The translations under genes and the position numbers were made by a program. A stretch of 42,252 bases of DNA from NCBI GenBank assembly GCA_964532995.1, contig CAZHJN010000015.1, forward strand, positions 1-42,252, in the 5' to 3' direction. Numbering within the stretch: the stretch's first letter is position 1; each line of letters opens with the position of its first letter. Positions 14,853 to 23,134 of the stretch are shown piece after piece. Below the pieces are notes generated by a model. The model was not told the DNA's origin. It searched no databases and saw nothing but the letters and a program-made list of their open reading frames with translations. Origin of the DNA: DTJG01 sp964532995. Its GTDB lineage: Bacteria; Ratteibacteria; UBA8468; B48-G9; DTJG01.

Positions 14853-17212
14853 ACAACAGTTATCTTTTTTACTTCAATCCTGCCCATCATAACTTTTACA
14901 AAAGGTTTTCCCTTTTTAAATCCAGCAATTCCCCAGCCTGAATCTGTGCAGAAAAATGCCTTACAATCATCCTTTTTCCATCTTTTCATATAAAGAATTT
15001 TTTCAACCGCGTCATATCTTATTCCGGTTATAGCATAAAGAAGGGCAAAACTTGATAACGCCCTTCCATACCAGTGGCCACACTCATATTCATCAAATGG
15101 ATTTCTTTTTGTACCATCATACCTTTTTCTTGCAGTTTCAACAATTTTCAGTCCCTGTTTTTCCATTCCATTAATAATCATACAGGAGGCGACCTGATAT
15201 TCTATTCCTGTCCAGACTTCATCGCAATAAAGGCAGGGAATTGTGGGTCTGTCTCCCCTTGGCCAGCTGCATACTAAAAGTCCGCCTTCGCTACCAAGGG
15301 CAAAACCTGGCCTTTGAAAATTTACATGCTCAGAAAGGTTTTTCTTGAAATTGTATTTCCAGACTGAACTGAGGTGTTTTTTTACCTTTCTTCTGTCAAG
15401 TATCTCTCCGACAAAACATACTTCAGCAAGCCATGCTCCCATTATTCCATCAGAAAAACAACCCTTTCCGTACTGGTAAAAAGGTCCTTCTTTTTCAAGT
15501 ATCTGTGCCATTGTTTCATCGAGATGGTGTTGTTCCCTGTATTTTTTAAGTTCATCTTCTTCCCATACAATTTTCTGTTCAAAATATTCTCCATTGAAAA
15601 GGATTTCTTCCATGAATTTTTTCCCTTTGCGATACAGATTTTCATAAAGGGAATAATCATGTCCCAGAGTTTTCGCCATAAAGATAGCTGCTTTCAAAGC
15701 CCCGAGATAAATGCTTGTGCACATTCCATCGGGTCCCCAGAATTCAATATCATAGGTGTTGTGGTGTGGTTTCTCAAGTACTCCTTTATGTGATGGGTCC
15801 CAGGTTTCGATACAGTAATCAAGGCTCTGTTTTATTTTAGGCCAGAGGTTTTTTAGCCACTCATCGTTTCCTGATATCTTCCAGTCTCTGTAAACCTTCA
15901 TTATCCCGCCGAGCTGTCCATCTGCTGCTGCGTGAAAATTATGCGTGTTCTGTCTTATCGGCAGAAGGGACCTGAAATTCTGATGTCCTTTTTCATTCTG
16001 GTTCTCATTGAACTCTGTTTCCCTTAATGAGCGTTCAAGAGATGGGAAAAGATGCGCAATTGCCTGGCAGTAGTTCCAGACATGTGTGCACGAACCAGCA
16101 CAGCAACCGGAGCAATCACAGCATCCTTCCCAGCACCAGAGTCTTCCATCTTTTTGACGCAACATTGTTGGGGATTTAAATATGGAAAGATTTGAGGAAA
16201 TTGCATCAATAACTTCAAATGGAATATCAGAAGTAAAAAAAGCTTCTGCAAATTTTTCTGTAGTTTTTTTAAGTTTCGTATAATTCTGTTTCCAGTAATT
16301 GTAGATTTCATTGATATTTTGAAATCTTGAGGTATACCATGGCTGATAATATTCTGAATCACCTTCACCTGTTTTCATCTGACTGTTAGGAACAAACCAC
16401 GAAATTAAAACTGTGATTTTTTTGCTGCTTTTTGGATTGATTGTGATATTTACAAATGTGCTTGCTCCAGGGCCTGTCTCAAGTATATTCAGTTTTTCAG
16501 TATGGCAGATATCCTTCCACAATAGCTGATGAGTATCTGAAAAACCACCTTTTCCACTCCAGCAGTTTACAGCACTTTCTTCATCCGGTATGCAGATCGC
16601 AAAGTATCCCTCAAGGTGAGGTTGGTCAGGTATTGGTTCCTGATAGAGTATATATCCGTCATTCAAAACTCTTGTTTTTCCGTTTGCTGGATTTGTTGCA
16701 ACGATATTTTTACAGTGAAATGAAAATGTGCCAGTTATCTCTTTGCCGGAATAGTTTTTGAATTCGTATTCAATGGCTGCAACCGGCAGAGAACTATTAT
16801 CCGGGTCTGCGGGTATAAAAGGACTCCAGCCGCAGATTGAAATGTTCAGTGGAAGATCAGGTTGTTTGAGATACACTGTGCCGAATGGAAATTTTGACAC
16901 AAATTTTATCAGTTTGCACACCGGCAATCCAAAATTTGTTGCTCCAAGACCATTGCCGGCACCAGGCAAGCCATATATTTTCCAGTCAGCAACAGGTCCA
17001 GTTAGAACACGGGGAATTTTCTTTTCTGCTGTTAAGGTTGCAAACATCAGGACTGGTTTATTCAGTTCTGGTTTGTGTCTCAGTGAAGCATTAGAGAATC
17101 CTCCATTTCCATCAAGGCATACCATACCCGCTCCAATTCCACCAAGCGGAAATGAAATAAAATCAAGATTTTTTCCTGAATACTCAATTCCCTGTTCCAT
17201 GTGTCTGACCAA
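14849..17212 (-). CDS. GH116-type beta-glycosidase (GBA2/DUF608 family)
   Basis: A 787-residue protein of the GH116 family: an N-terminal beta-sandwich (SFPLGGIGAGMV near residue 20) followed by an alpha/alpha toroid catalytic domain (DUF608). By family analogy, Glu490 in YDIEFWGPDG is the likely nucleophile and Asp588 in CFSDGIMGAW the acid/base; this assignment is tentative. Known members hydrolyse beta-glucosides, beta-xylosides or glucosylceramide. No signal peptide is present, so it should be cytosolic. An unusual run of eight Cys lies at residues 360-382. The start is taken as TTG 17212, because GGAG lies six bases before it, while ATG 17200 is 18 bases away. It overlaps the upstream C45/hydrolase gene by 29 nt and is the last gene of the long leftward run. 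Confidence 0.88.
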   Translation of the reverse strand: MVRHMEQGIEYSGKNLDFISFPLGGIGAGMVCLDGNGGFSNASLRHKPELNKPVLMFATLTAEKKIPRVLTGPVADWKIYGLPGAGNGLGATNFGLPVCKLIKFVSKFPFGTVYLKQPDLPLNISICGWSPFIPADPDNSSLPVAAIEYEFKNYSGKEITGTFSFHCKNIVATNPANGKTRVLNDGYILYQEPIPDQPHLEGYFAICIPDEESAVNCWSGKGGFSDTHQLLWKDICHTEKLNILETGPGASTFVNITINPKSSKKITVLISWFVPNSQMKTGEGDSEYYQPWYTSRFQNINEIYNYWKQNYTKLKKTTEKFAEAFFTSDIPFEVIDAISSNLSIFKSPTMLRQKDGRLWCWEGCCDCSGCCAGSCTHVWNYCQAIAHLFPSLERSLRETEFNENQNEKGHQNFRSLLPIRQNTHNFHAAADGQLGGIMKVYRDWKISGNDEWLKNLWPKIKQSLDYCIETWDPSHKGVLEKPHHNTYDIEFWGPDGMCTSIYLGALKAAIFMAKTLGHDYSLYENLYRKGKKFMEEILFNGEYFEQKIVWEEDELKKYREQHHLDETMAQILEKEGPFYQYGKGCFSDGIMGAWLAEVCFVGEILDRRKVKKHLSSVWKYNFKKNLSEHVNFQRPGFALGSEGGLLVCSWPRGDRPTIPCLYCDEVWTGIEYQVASCMIINGMEKQGLKIVETARKRYDGTKRNPFDEYECGHWYGRALSSFALLYAITGIRYDAVEKILYMKRWKKDDCKAFFCTDSGWGIAGFKKGKPFVKVMMGRIEVKKITVV

Positions 17213-19310
17213 TTTTGACTCCTTTCATAAAATTTGCGATATGTTCTAAAATTTCAGGAAGATAATTTGCAATTCCGTAATGAGTGGTTTGATACCATAT
17301 TATTTCTTTGTCTCTGAGTTTTTCATACAATGAAATAACTGACTCTTCAGGAATAATTTCATCATATTTCGCGTTTATCATCAAAACTTTTGTTCCTTGC
17401 AATCCATCAGTATACGTAATTGGATCAAATGGTTTAAGAGCAATCTCGATAATTTTACCAGAAATATCCTTTGGAAGAGATCCAGAAAAATTTTTATTGC
17501 CGACCATTATTCTGTTTAAATCTCCTCCACCAAGAACAAGGCATAATTTTTCTGTATTACCGTCAATTCCTGCAAAAAGCGCTGCGATCAGAGCTCCGTA
17601 ACTTACCCCGCACAGATAAATATCAACATCATTTTTTTCGATTTCGTTAATAACCGAAGCTGCAACCCTGATATCATTTAAAGCCTGGATTATAACCCGG
17701 GGAATAATTTCTGGAGAAATTTCCCTCCTGTCAATTTTTCTTTTTTGTGATCCATAGACCGGCAGATCAACCACACACGCATCAATTCCATTTATCGCCA
17801 GATGTGCGGCAATTACCCTTGTTACTGTGAGATTCCCAAAAAGGGCATCAAGTAGAATTACGCATTCTTTGCCGCTATTGTGAAAGCTTTTGTAATACTC
17901 ACAGTAAGCAGTGTTGATTGGAAACTTAAGCTCTACAGGAGATGGAAAACTGATATCAAAAACGTCATAATCAGTGGTTCTTCTATTGAATTCTATAGAA
18001 ACCGGTAGATCTTTTTCCTGGGGTTTAAAAATTTTAAAAAATTCAGGGAAATTACTTGAGAGATAGTCAAATCTTCTGAGTTTATCTTCCTTTATTACAA
18101 ACTGTCTCTTTTTTTCAGGAGGAACAGGAATAGCCAGTTCAAAAGGTTTAATTTTTTTTATTCTCGCTGTTTTCTCCGGGAAATACCCCATAAGAAATTT
18201 CAGATCAAATTCATTGTAGACCTGATAACATGCTTGAAAGTCTTTTTCATAGGCCCTTTTTGCGACAGCCAGAAACATTTTCATCTCTTCAGGGAGGAAA
18301 ATTGCATTGTGCAGATTGCCAGACATTGATACAGGCCTTTTTATAATCTCTATAAGCTTTTCAAGATTTATCTTTCCATAATTTTCCACAATCCTTTCTC
18401 TTAATATCCTGTACCTATCAGAGCCTGTCATTAAAATCGTATCTTCTGGAAAGAATTCGAAACCTTCAGGAAGTTCCTTCTGTCCAGGGGTAAAAATTTC
18501 AAATTTATCATGGGTGCAGTACAGTCCTCTTGAATCAGGGATCTTACCATCAGTTATCAAATAATAATATTCACAGGTTCTCGGACCTTTTTTAAAAATT
18601 TCGATTGCCTCCTGAAGATCTCTGGCTTCTTCAAGGGCTTTTCTCATAAGAAAAACCATGGGTATTCCATCATAATTTCCATAGCCAGCACCACCCATTT
18701 CTCCGATACAAATCCTTTTGTCGTTCATATCCGTTACACAGCCTGTAAAGCCTGCGAATCCGGCTGTCATTATGGTATTGTACTTATTGTTTCTGATTAA
18801 CATCACGACGCTAAAATCCTGTATGAATGCTTCTGTGATGTAATCAAGAATTCGCACGTGATATGTTTGGCCTTTTTCTGTTGTCTTACCTGTAAGATAG
18901 ATTCCACTGCAATGGGATATCTCAGGAAAACTATTAACCAATTGAATCTTACGAAGCGGAATACCGGAACCTGCTGAAAGTCCCTCCAATTCCTGCAGGT
19001 ATCTCTCTGGAATAAATTTTTTTGTTCTTTCCCAGGCTTCTTCAAGTATCCCTGGTTTTGTTGAATCCGCTATAATAAGTATTGTTTCAACAAGTTTTTT
19101 CACTTCTTTTCTTAATGGTTTTCCATGCTGGAAGCCTATTTCATATGGAGTTCCCTGAAGTAAAACTAGTTTTTGACCATTGATACTGAGTAAAAGTCCT
19201 TTACCTTCCTTTGCAAGGATTGAAATTTTGGAAAAAGCAATAGAGGGGTATAAAAAAATTACAAAGATGAAGACACCTGCAAATAGGTTCTTCTTACAGA
19301 GCCTGATCAT
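17184..19310 (-). CDS. Fusion: C45 acyltransferase/hydrolase plus alpha/beta hydrolase, exported
   Basis: A 708-residue protein with an N-terminal signal peptide (residues 1-26). Residues about 35-390 match the C45 family of Ntn hydrolases related to isopenicillin N acyltransferase: QGTPYEIGFQHG, then ISHCSG with probable nucleophile Cys134, then YHVRILDY. Residues about 450-708 are an alpha/beta hydrolase with GVSYG (Ser570), a likely acid Asp650 in NAKYDE and His677 in THYG. Both halves cleave acyl bonds in known families, typically amides or esters, so together they could remove N-acyl and O-acyl groups from a glycan, lipid or peptide. I know of no standard family with this arrangement. 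It lies between the broken DUF4838 gene and GH116, with coupling at both ends. Confidence 0.82.
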   Translation of the reverse strand: MIRLCKKNLFAGVFIFVIFLYPSIAFSKISILAKEGKGLLLSINGQKLVLLQGTPYEIGFQHGKPLRKEVKKLVETILIIADSTKPGILEEAWERTKKFIPERYLQELEGLSAGSGIPLRKIQLVNSFPEISHCSGIYLTGKTTEKGQTYHVRILDYITEAFIQDFSVVMLIRNNKYNTIMTAGFAGFTGCVTDMNDKRICIGEMGGAGYGNYDGIPMVFLMRKALEEARDLQEAIEIFKKGPRTCEYYYLITDGKIPDSRGLYCTHDKFEIFTPGQKELPEGFEFFPEDTILMTGSDRYRILRERIVENYGKINLEKLIEIIKRPVSMSGNLHNAIFLPEEMKMFLAVAKRAYEKDFQACYQVYNEFDLKFLMGYFPEKTARIKKIKPFELAIPVPPEKKRQFVIKEDKLRRFDYLSSNFPEFFKIFKPQEKDLPVSIEFNRRTTDYDVFDISFPSPVELKFPINTAYCEYYKSFHNSGKECVILLDALFGNLTVTRVIAAHLAINGIDACVVDLPVYGSQKRKIDRREISPEIIPRVIIQALNDIRVAASVINEIEKNDVDIYLCGVSYGALIAALFAGIDGNTEKLCLVLGGGDLNRIMVGNKNFSGSLPKDISGKIIEIALKPFDPITYTDGLQGTKVLMINAKYDEIIPEESVISLYEKLRDKEIIWYQTTHYGIANYLPEILEHIANFMKGVKIGQTHGTGN

Positions 19311-19312
19311 AT

Positions 19313-21481
19313 CTACTTTCTCAGATTGTCTTTTTCCACTATCTCAAAAGGCAGAAGTAATGCGTCAGGACTTGCAGCAAGATACGATGGTATATTGAAA
19401 AACCAGAGCTGTCCGAGCGCAAGATACCTTATGCTCCAGACTTTTCCATCAAGTCCTTCAGGCACATCAATACTAACGAATACATCGTCTGCATCGATCT
19501 CTTTTATCTGTTTTCCATCAGGTCCATAAAAAACATGTTTTGTTGGGTTATCAATAAAATAGGAAAGTTGTTTTGTCCCTCTGGGTACATAAAAATAAAG
19601 CAATTGCATATGTCCCATGTGACGTAATGATTTTCCTTTTTCCTGAACTATTACACATGGAGTTTCAGGCCCAATTTTAATTCCAAAACCAGCAGATGAA
19701 TCATCGATGGTAAGATAATAAAGGCCAGCCGATGGAACAGGGACCTTTATCCGGTGTTCATTGCCATCAAGAGGAAGTCTGTTTCTAATAATTTCTTTGC
19801 CTGATCCGTCAGTAAGGATGTATTCTGCTGGCTTCCTGTTTCTGTAGTGGGCTATTATTCCTGTTGTTAGCATGAATTCGAGAGGGTTTCCTTCTTTGCT
19901 GTACAATGCATATGCAACCTTTCCCTGATATCTTTGATTTGTTGGTTGAGGATTTTCTGATACAAAATTTGCAGGAACAAGATTTTTTGAAAATTTTACC
20001 TCTTTTATCTCAATCACCGGAAATCTTTCAATGTCCTGTTTGAACAATTTTTCTGTTTCTTCGCGGCTAACAGGTGTTTCATCGGCCCATGGTTTCCGGG
20101 TTTTGGGATCAGCATAAAAAGATGTCCATGATGGTTCATTAAATTCCCTTGCCAGTTTTGGAGCAAGATACTGATGCATTGCTTCCCAGTGGTTCATGTA
20201 AGTATACCTTGTTCTGTAAACCCATTTTAAGGTTTCAAGTGCCAGTTCCTTCTTTTTTTCATTATCCTTTGTATGGGTATAATCCCACCACAACCTTACA
20301 TAATGCATATATTGCTTCAGATGGTCTAATCTTGCAACAATGTCAGGATGTTTTGCAGCGAGTTTTGAAGCCTCTTCAAGGTCTCTCAGAGCCTGACCTA
20401 TAAGGTTTTCACTCCTTAAGGGATTGTTTCCTGGATCAAGCCTTTCATAGTATCTTTTCATTACCTTCGCTGCAGGACCAAATGCCTTCTGATAAAAATC
20501 TTCTAAGATTGCATCCGCATCAGCATTCGGATTCCACATCAGTTTTGCCGCTACATAATAACCTCTTCCGTGTACGCCCCAGTTATTTCCGCTTTCACAA
20601 TCAATGGTTCTGCCTTTGTTCTGATGATAGGTTGCTATCTGTTTTTTTAGGTATGAAATATTGGCTCCGCGTCCACCAGGAATCATATCCCAATCCCAGA
20701 GATAAACAGAAAGATACTCATAGTAGCCCATATTCTGGCAGTATTCAGGCCATAACTTCATCAGTTCTTCAGAAGAATATTTCCCGTAGGTAAAGCCCGC
20801 TGTCCTCTGTATCCACACATTGGGTTCCAGTTTAAATGAAGGAGGTTCAGAGTGATCACTGTAGGCGTACAATCCCACGCATTTACCAGGATATTTTTCT
20901 GCAACCGCCTTTGCAACTTCATTTGCAAGAAAAAATACCCTGTCTGACACAGAGCCCATTTTCAAGCATTCCTCACATTCACAGTGATTCATTCCATCCG
21001 AAGGTTCAACCGAAACCATATCTGCTTCAGGTCTTTTTTTGAAATAATCGAGTGCCCACTGGATTACAAGTTTTCTCAATTCAGGATTACTGACGCAAAG
21101 CTGTGGACCTCTTCTTTTTCCTTTTACAAGGGCAAAATACTCAGGGTGCTGGTCAAAAATTTTTTTATTTTCTGCAATGATGGTTTGCCATGCGTGTCCA
21201 AAATATGTTTTTAAAGATCCTCCAAGCCTGTTGTGTCTGACCCATGTGTTGTAATCTTCTAATGCTTTTCCCGTATGTCTATCAAAGAAGCCATATCCAT
21301 ACCATATCCTTCTTGAGAGAAACGCTGGTCTATCGTATTCTTCAACGCTGACAGATAATTCAGAATTTTTTGGTATTACCTCCCATTCTCTGGCAGGAAA
21401 GAACCACCTGCAGCCGCAAATGTCAAGAAATCTGAAGATCGCATGGGAAGTTCCTGTTTCAGTTGCACCTAGTAGAAGCAA
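19313..21481 (-). CDS. DUF4838 protein, main part of a frameshifted gene
   Basis: A 722-residue frame that begins within the N-terminal domain at LLLLGATETGTSHAIF. It continues into DUF4838: CECEECLKMG, then RVFFLANEVAKAVAEKYPG with GLYAYSDHSEPPS, then DCESGNNWGVHGRGYYVAAKLMWNP, and a tail resembling GH67-associated helices. The final 100 residues form a beta-rich module like that of the 1049-residue protein at 3290 (YFYVPRGTK, then FFNIPSYLAASPDALLLP). The first 113 or so residues, including the signal peptide, are in the entry at 21469. The TTG that opens this frame has no ribosome site. The intact product would be a secreted protein of about 840 residues, probably acting on glycans. Confidence 0.8.
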   Translation of the reverse strand: MLLLGATETGTSHAIFRFLDICGCRWFFPAREWEVIPKNSELSVSVEEYDRPAFLSRRIWYGYGFFDRHTGKALEDYNTWVRHNRLGGSLKTYFGHAWQTIIAENKKIFDQHPEYFALVKGKRRGPQLCVSNPELRKLVIQWALDYFKKRPEADMVSVEPSDGMNHCECEECLKMGSVSDRVFFLANEVAKAVAEKYPGKCVGLYAYSDHSEPPSFKLEPNVWIQRTAGFTYGKYSSEELMKLWPEYCQNMGYYEYLSVYLWDWDMIPGGRGANISYLKKQIATYHQNKGRTIDCESGNNWGVHGRGYYVAAKLMWNPNADADAILEDFYQKAFGPAAKVMKRYYERLDPGNNPLRSENLIGQALRDLEEASKLAAKHPDIVARLDHLKQYMHYVRLWWDYTHTKDNEKKKELALETLKWVYRTRYTYMNHWEAMHQYLAPKLAREFNEPSWTSFYADPKTRKPWADETPVSREETEKLFKQDIERFPVIEIKEVKFSKNLVPANFVSENPQPTNQRYQGKVAYALYSKEGNPLEFMLTTGIIAHYRNRKPAEYILTDGSGKEIIRNRLPLDGNEHRIKVPVPSAGLYYLTIDDSSAGFGIKIGPETPCVIVQEKGKSLRHMGHMQLLYFYVPRGTKQLSYFIDNPTKHVFYGPDGKQIKEIDADDVFVSIDVPEGLDGKVWSIRYLALGQLWFFNIPSYLAASPDALLLPFEIVEKDNLRK

Positions 21482-21828
21482 TCTTTTCTTTCACTTTTTA
21501 CTGCATATGCTTCCTTTCCATCGTGTGTATCGCGGATTTCAAGTTTCTGGGCGATCTTTTCTTCTGGGAATTGACCAATCGTGCCCACAATAATTCCTGA
21601 GTCACTGTTTTCAGTTTTTATTTCGAATTCGGCACCTGTGATAGCTTTCAGGTAATACGCAAGTTCTGAAGCAAGTTTTTTAATATTTTCGTCTGCATTT
21701 TCTGAAATCACGATTGGCATCAATGCTTTACCTTTTGCCGCAAGATGAATTTTTTCTGCTGCGAAAGAGACTGCGCAGGTAATTGCGCAAAAATAGACAA
21801 TTAAACTTATGAAAAGATGTCTTTTCAC
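21469..21828 (-). pseudogene. Frameshifted 5' part of the DUF4838 gene
   Basis: A 119-codon frame that begins with GTG at 21828, overlapping the Gfo/Idh stop by 4 nt (GTGA). It encodes a signal peptide (ending about CAVSFA) and the alpha-glucuronidase-like N-domain (helix KKLASELAYYLKAITG, then IIVGTIGQF). After VKSE it runs out of frame and stops in a few codons. The homology continues without a gap in the next frame at 21481 (LLLLGATETG). Adding one base near 21481-21488 would fuse both into one gene, 19313-21828. There is no classic slippery heptamer at this site. Confidence 0.82.
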
Positions 21829-22796
21829 TGTTGAGCTCTGTAGAGTTTCCTTCCCTTTTTGTAGATCTGCTCCAGAAGTTCAATCGACTTCATTCCCTCA
21901 TAACCTGAAACAAAAGGTTTTTTGTTATCATTCAGAACACCCAGCATATCCTCCACAGCATTTCCCGGTAATTCAGGAACTTCCGTTTTAAGTTGCTGGG
22001 AGCCATCACCCATTTTTATTTTAAGTTCTCCTGTGAAATTTGATACACTTCCATTTTTACAGGATAAAGAAATCCCATACTCGTCGCCCAGATGATGATT
22101 TGTGGTGGTTACAATGCAGCCTGGATTTCCATTTTTCAATTTAATTATTGAAACCGTGCAGTCTTCTGTTTCTATTTTGTGGCCGTAAACACCGTAGATA
22201 GAGGAAACCACCTCAACCTTTCCGCACATCCAAACAAGCTGGTCGATGACATGGATACCCTGATTAGCTGCTGAACCTCCTCCATCATACTTCCATGTTC
22301 CCCTCCAGCCGCCTTTATCATAGTATTCCTGTGTTCTGTACCATTTACATCTCGCTTCTGCGAAAAGTATATCGCCGAGTTCTCCGTTTTCTATTGCTGC
22401 CTTCAACTGCTGGTTTTCTCTTTTATATCTCAATTCAAAATCAACAACAAGAGCCACGTTATTTTTTTCACACAGTTCGATAAATTTCTCACATCTCGAA
22501 ACAGTAATCTCCATTGGTTTTGTCGTTATTATATGTTTGCCTCTGCGCGCGGCTTTTTTTGCAAAATCAAGATGGGTTCCACTTGGTGTCATTATGTAGA
22601 CGACATCAATATTTTTGTCCTTCAGCATTTCATCATACTCATGGTAACCCCTGCAACCAAATTCATCACATACTTTCTGCAATCTTTCCTGATTTATATC
22701 ACACACCGCAACCAGTTCAGCGCCAGAAGTCTGCTTTACGAGCCTTGCGCGAGCTTTTCCCATTCCCAGCCCAACAACCCCAAATCCAACAGACAT
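21825..22796 (-). CDS. Gfo/Idh/MocA family oxidoreductase
   Basis: A 323-residue protein. The Rossmann start GFGVVGLGMGKARARL is clear, and the family lysine is in ITTKPMEI, where Thr replaces the common Glu of EKP. The second domain includes GGGSAANQGIHVIDQLVWMCG, the usual substrate-binding His/Asp helix. It is NAD(P)-dependent and probably acts on a sugar or sugar acid. It overlaps the DUF4838 5' frame by 4 nt and follows the HU-like gene by 23 nt, so it seems to start the glycan part of the leftward run. It is more like sugar dehydrogenases than inositol dehydrogenases by eye, but this cannot be settled here. Confidence 0.9.
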   Translation of the reverse strand: MSVGFGVVGLGMGKARARLVKQTSGAELVAVCDINQERLQKVCDEFGCRGYHEYDEMLKDKNIDVVYIMTPSGTHLDFAKKAARRGKHIITTKPMEITVSRCEKFIELCEKNNVALVVDFELRYKRENQQLKAAIENGELGDILFAEARCKWYRTQEYYDKGGWRGTWKYDGGGSAANQGIHVIDQLVWMCGKVEVVSSIYGVYGHKIETEDCTVSIIKLKNGNPGCIVTTTNHHLGDEYGISLSCKNGSVSNFTGELKIKMGDGSQQLKTEVPELPGNAVEDMLGVLNDNKKPFVSGYEGMKSIELLEQIYKKGRKLYRAQQ

Positions 22797-22819
22797 TTTG
22801 CCTACTTGAGTTATTAGAT

Positions 22820-23134
22820 CTACTTTTCAGTGGATTCAAACGGCAGCTTTTGTTCAGAATTTTCCGGATTTAATTGCATAAATATTTTTGAAGGTTTGAA
22901 AACAACCTTCCATCTTTCAGGAACCGGAATTTCCTCTCCTGTTCTGAGATTGCGGCCCTTCTTAGGTTTAACCTTCTTGACTTTGAATACTCCGAGATTT
23001 CTCAGTTCAATCCTTTGCTTTTCAAGGAGGGCCTTTCTGACATGGTCAATGAATTTTTCCACAACCATCCTTACCATCGGCCTGCTCAATCCTGTTTGTT
23101 TTACAATCTGTTCGATAATATCTTTTTTTATCAT
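22820..23134 (-). CDS. HU/IHF family DNA-binding protein
   Basis: A 104-residue histone-like protein. The N-terminal helices (KKDIIEQIVKQTGLSRPMV) and the LRNLGVFKVKK beta region are typical, followed by the DNA-binding arm (KKGRNLRTGEEIPVPE) and KVVFKPSK. The arm has the conserved RNLRTGE and the intercalating Pro. It acts as a dimer that bends DNA and organises the nucleoid. A short charged tail after residue 92 extends the family's usual 90-95 residues. It overlaps the M16 gene by 4 nt (ATGA), so its amount is tied to the translation of that peptidase, which is an uncommon context. Confidence 0.95.
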   Translation of the reverse strand: MIKKDIIEQIVKQTGLSRPMVRMVVEKFIDHVRKALLEKQRIELRNLGVFKVKKVKPKKGRNLRTGEEIPVPERWKVVFKPSKIFMQLNPENSEQKLPFESTEK

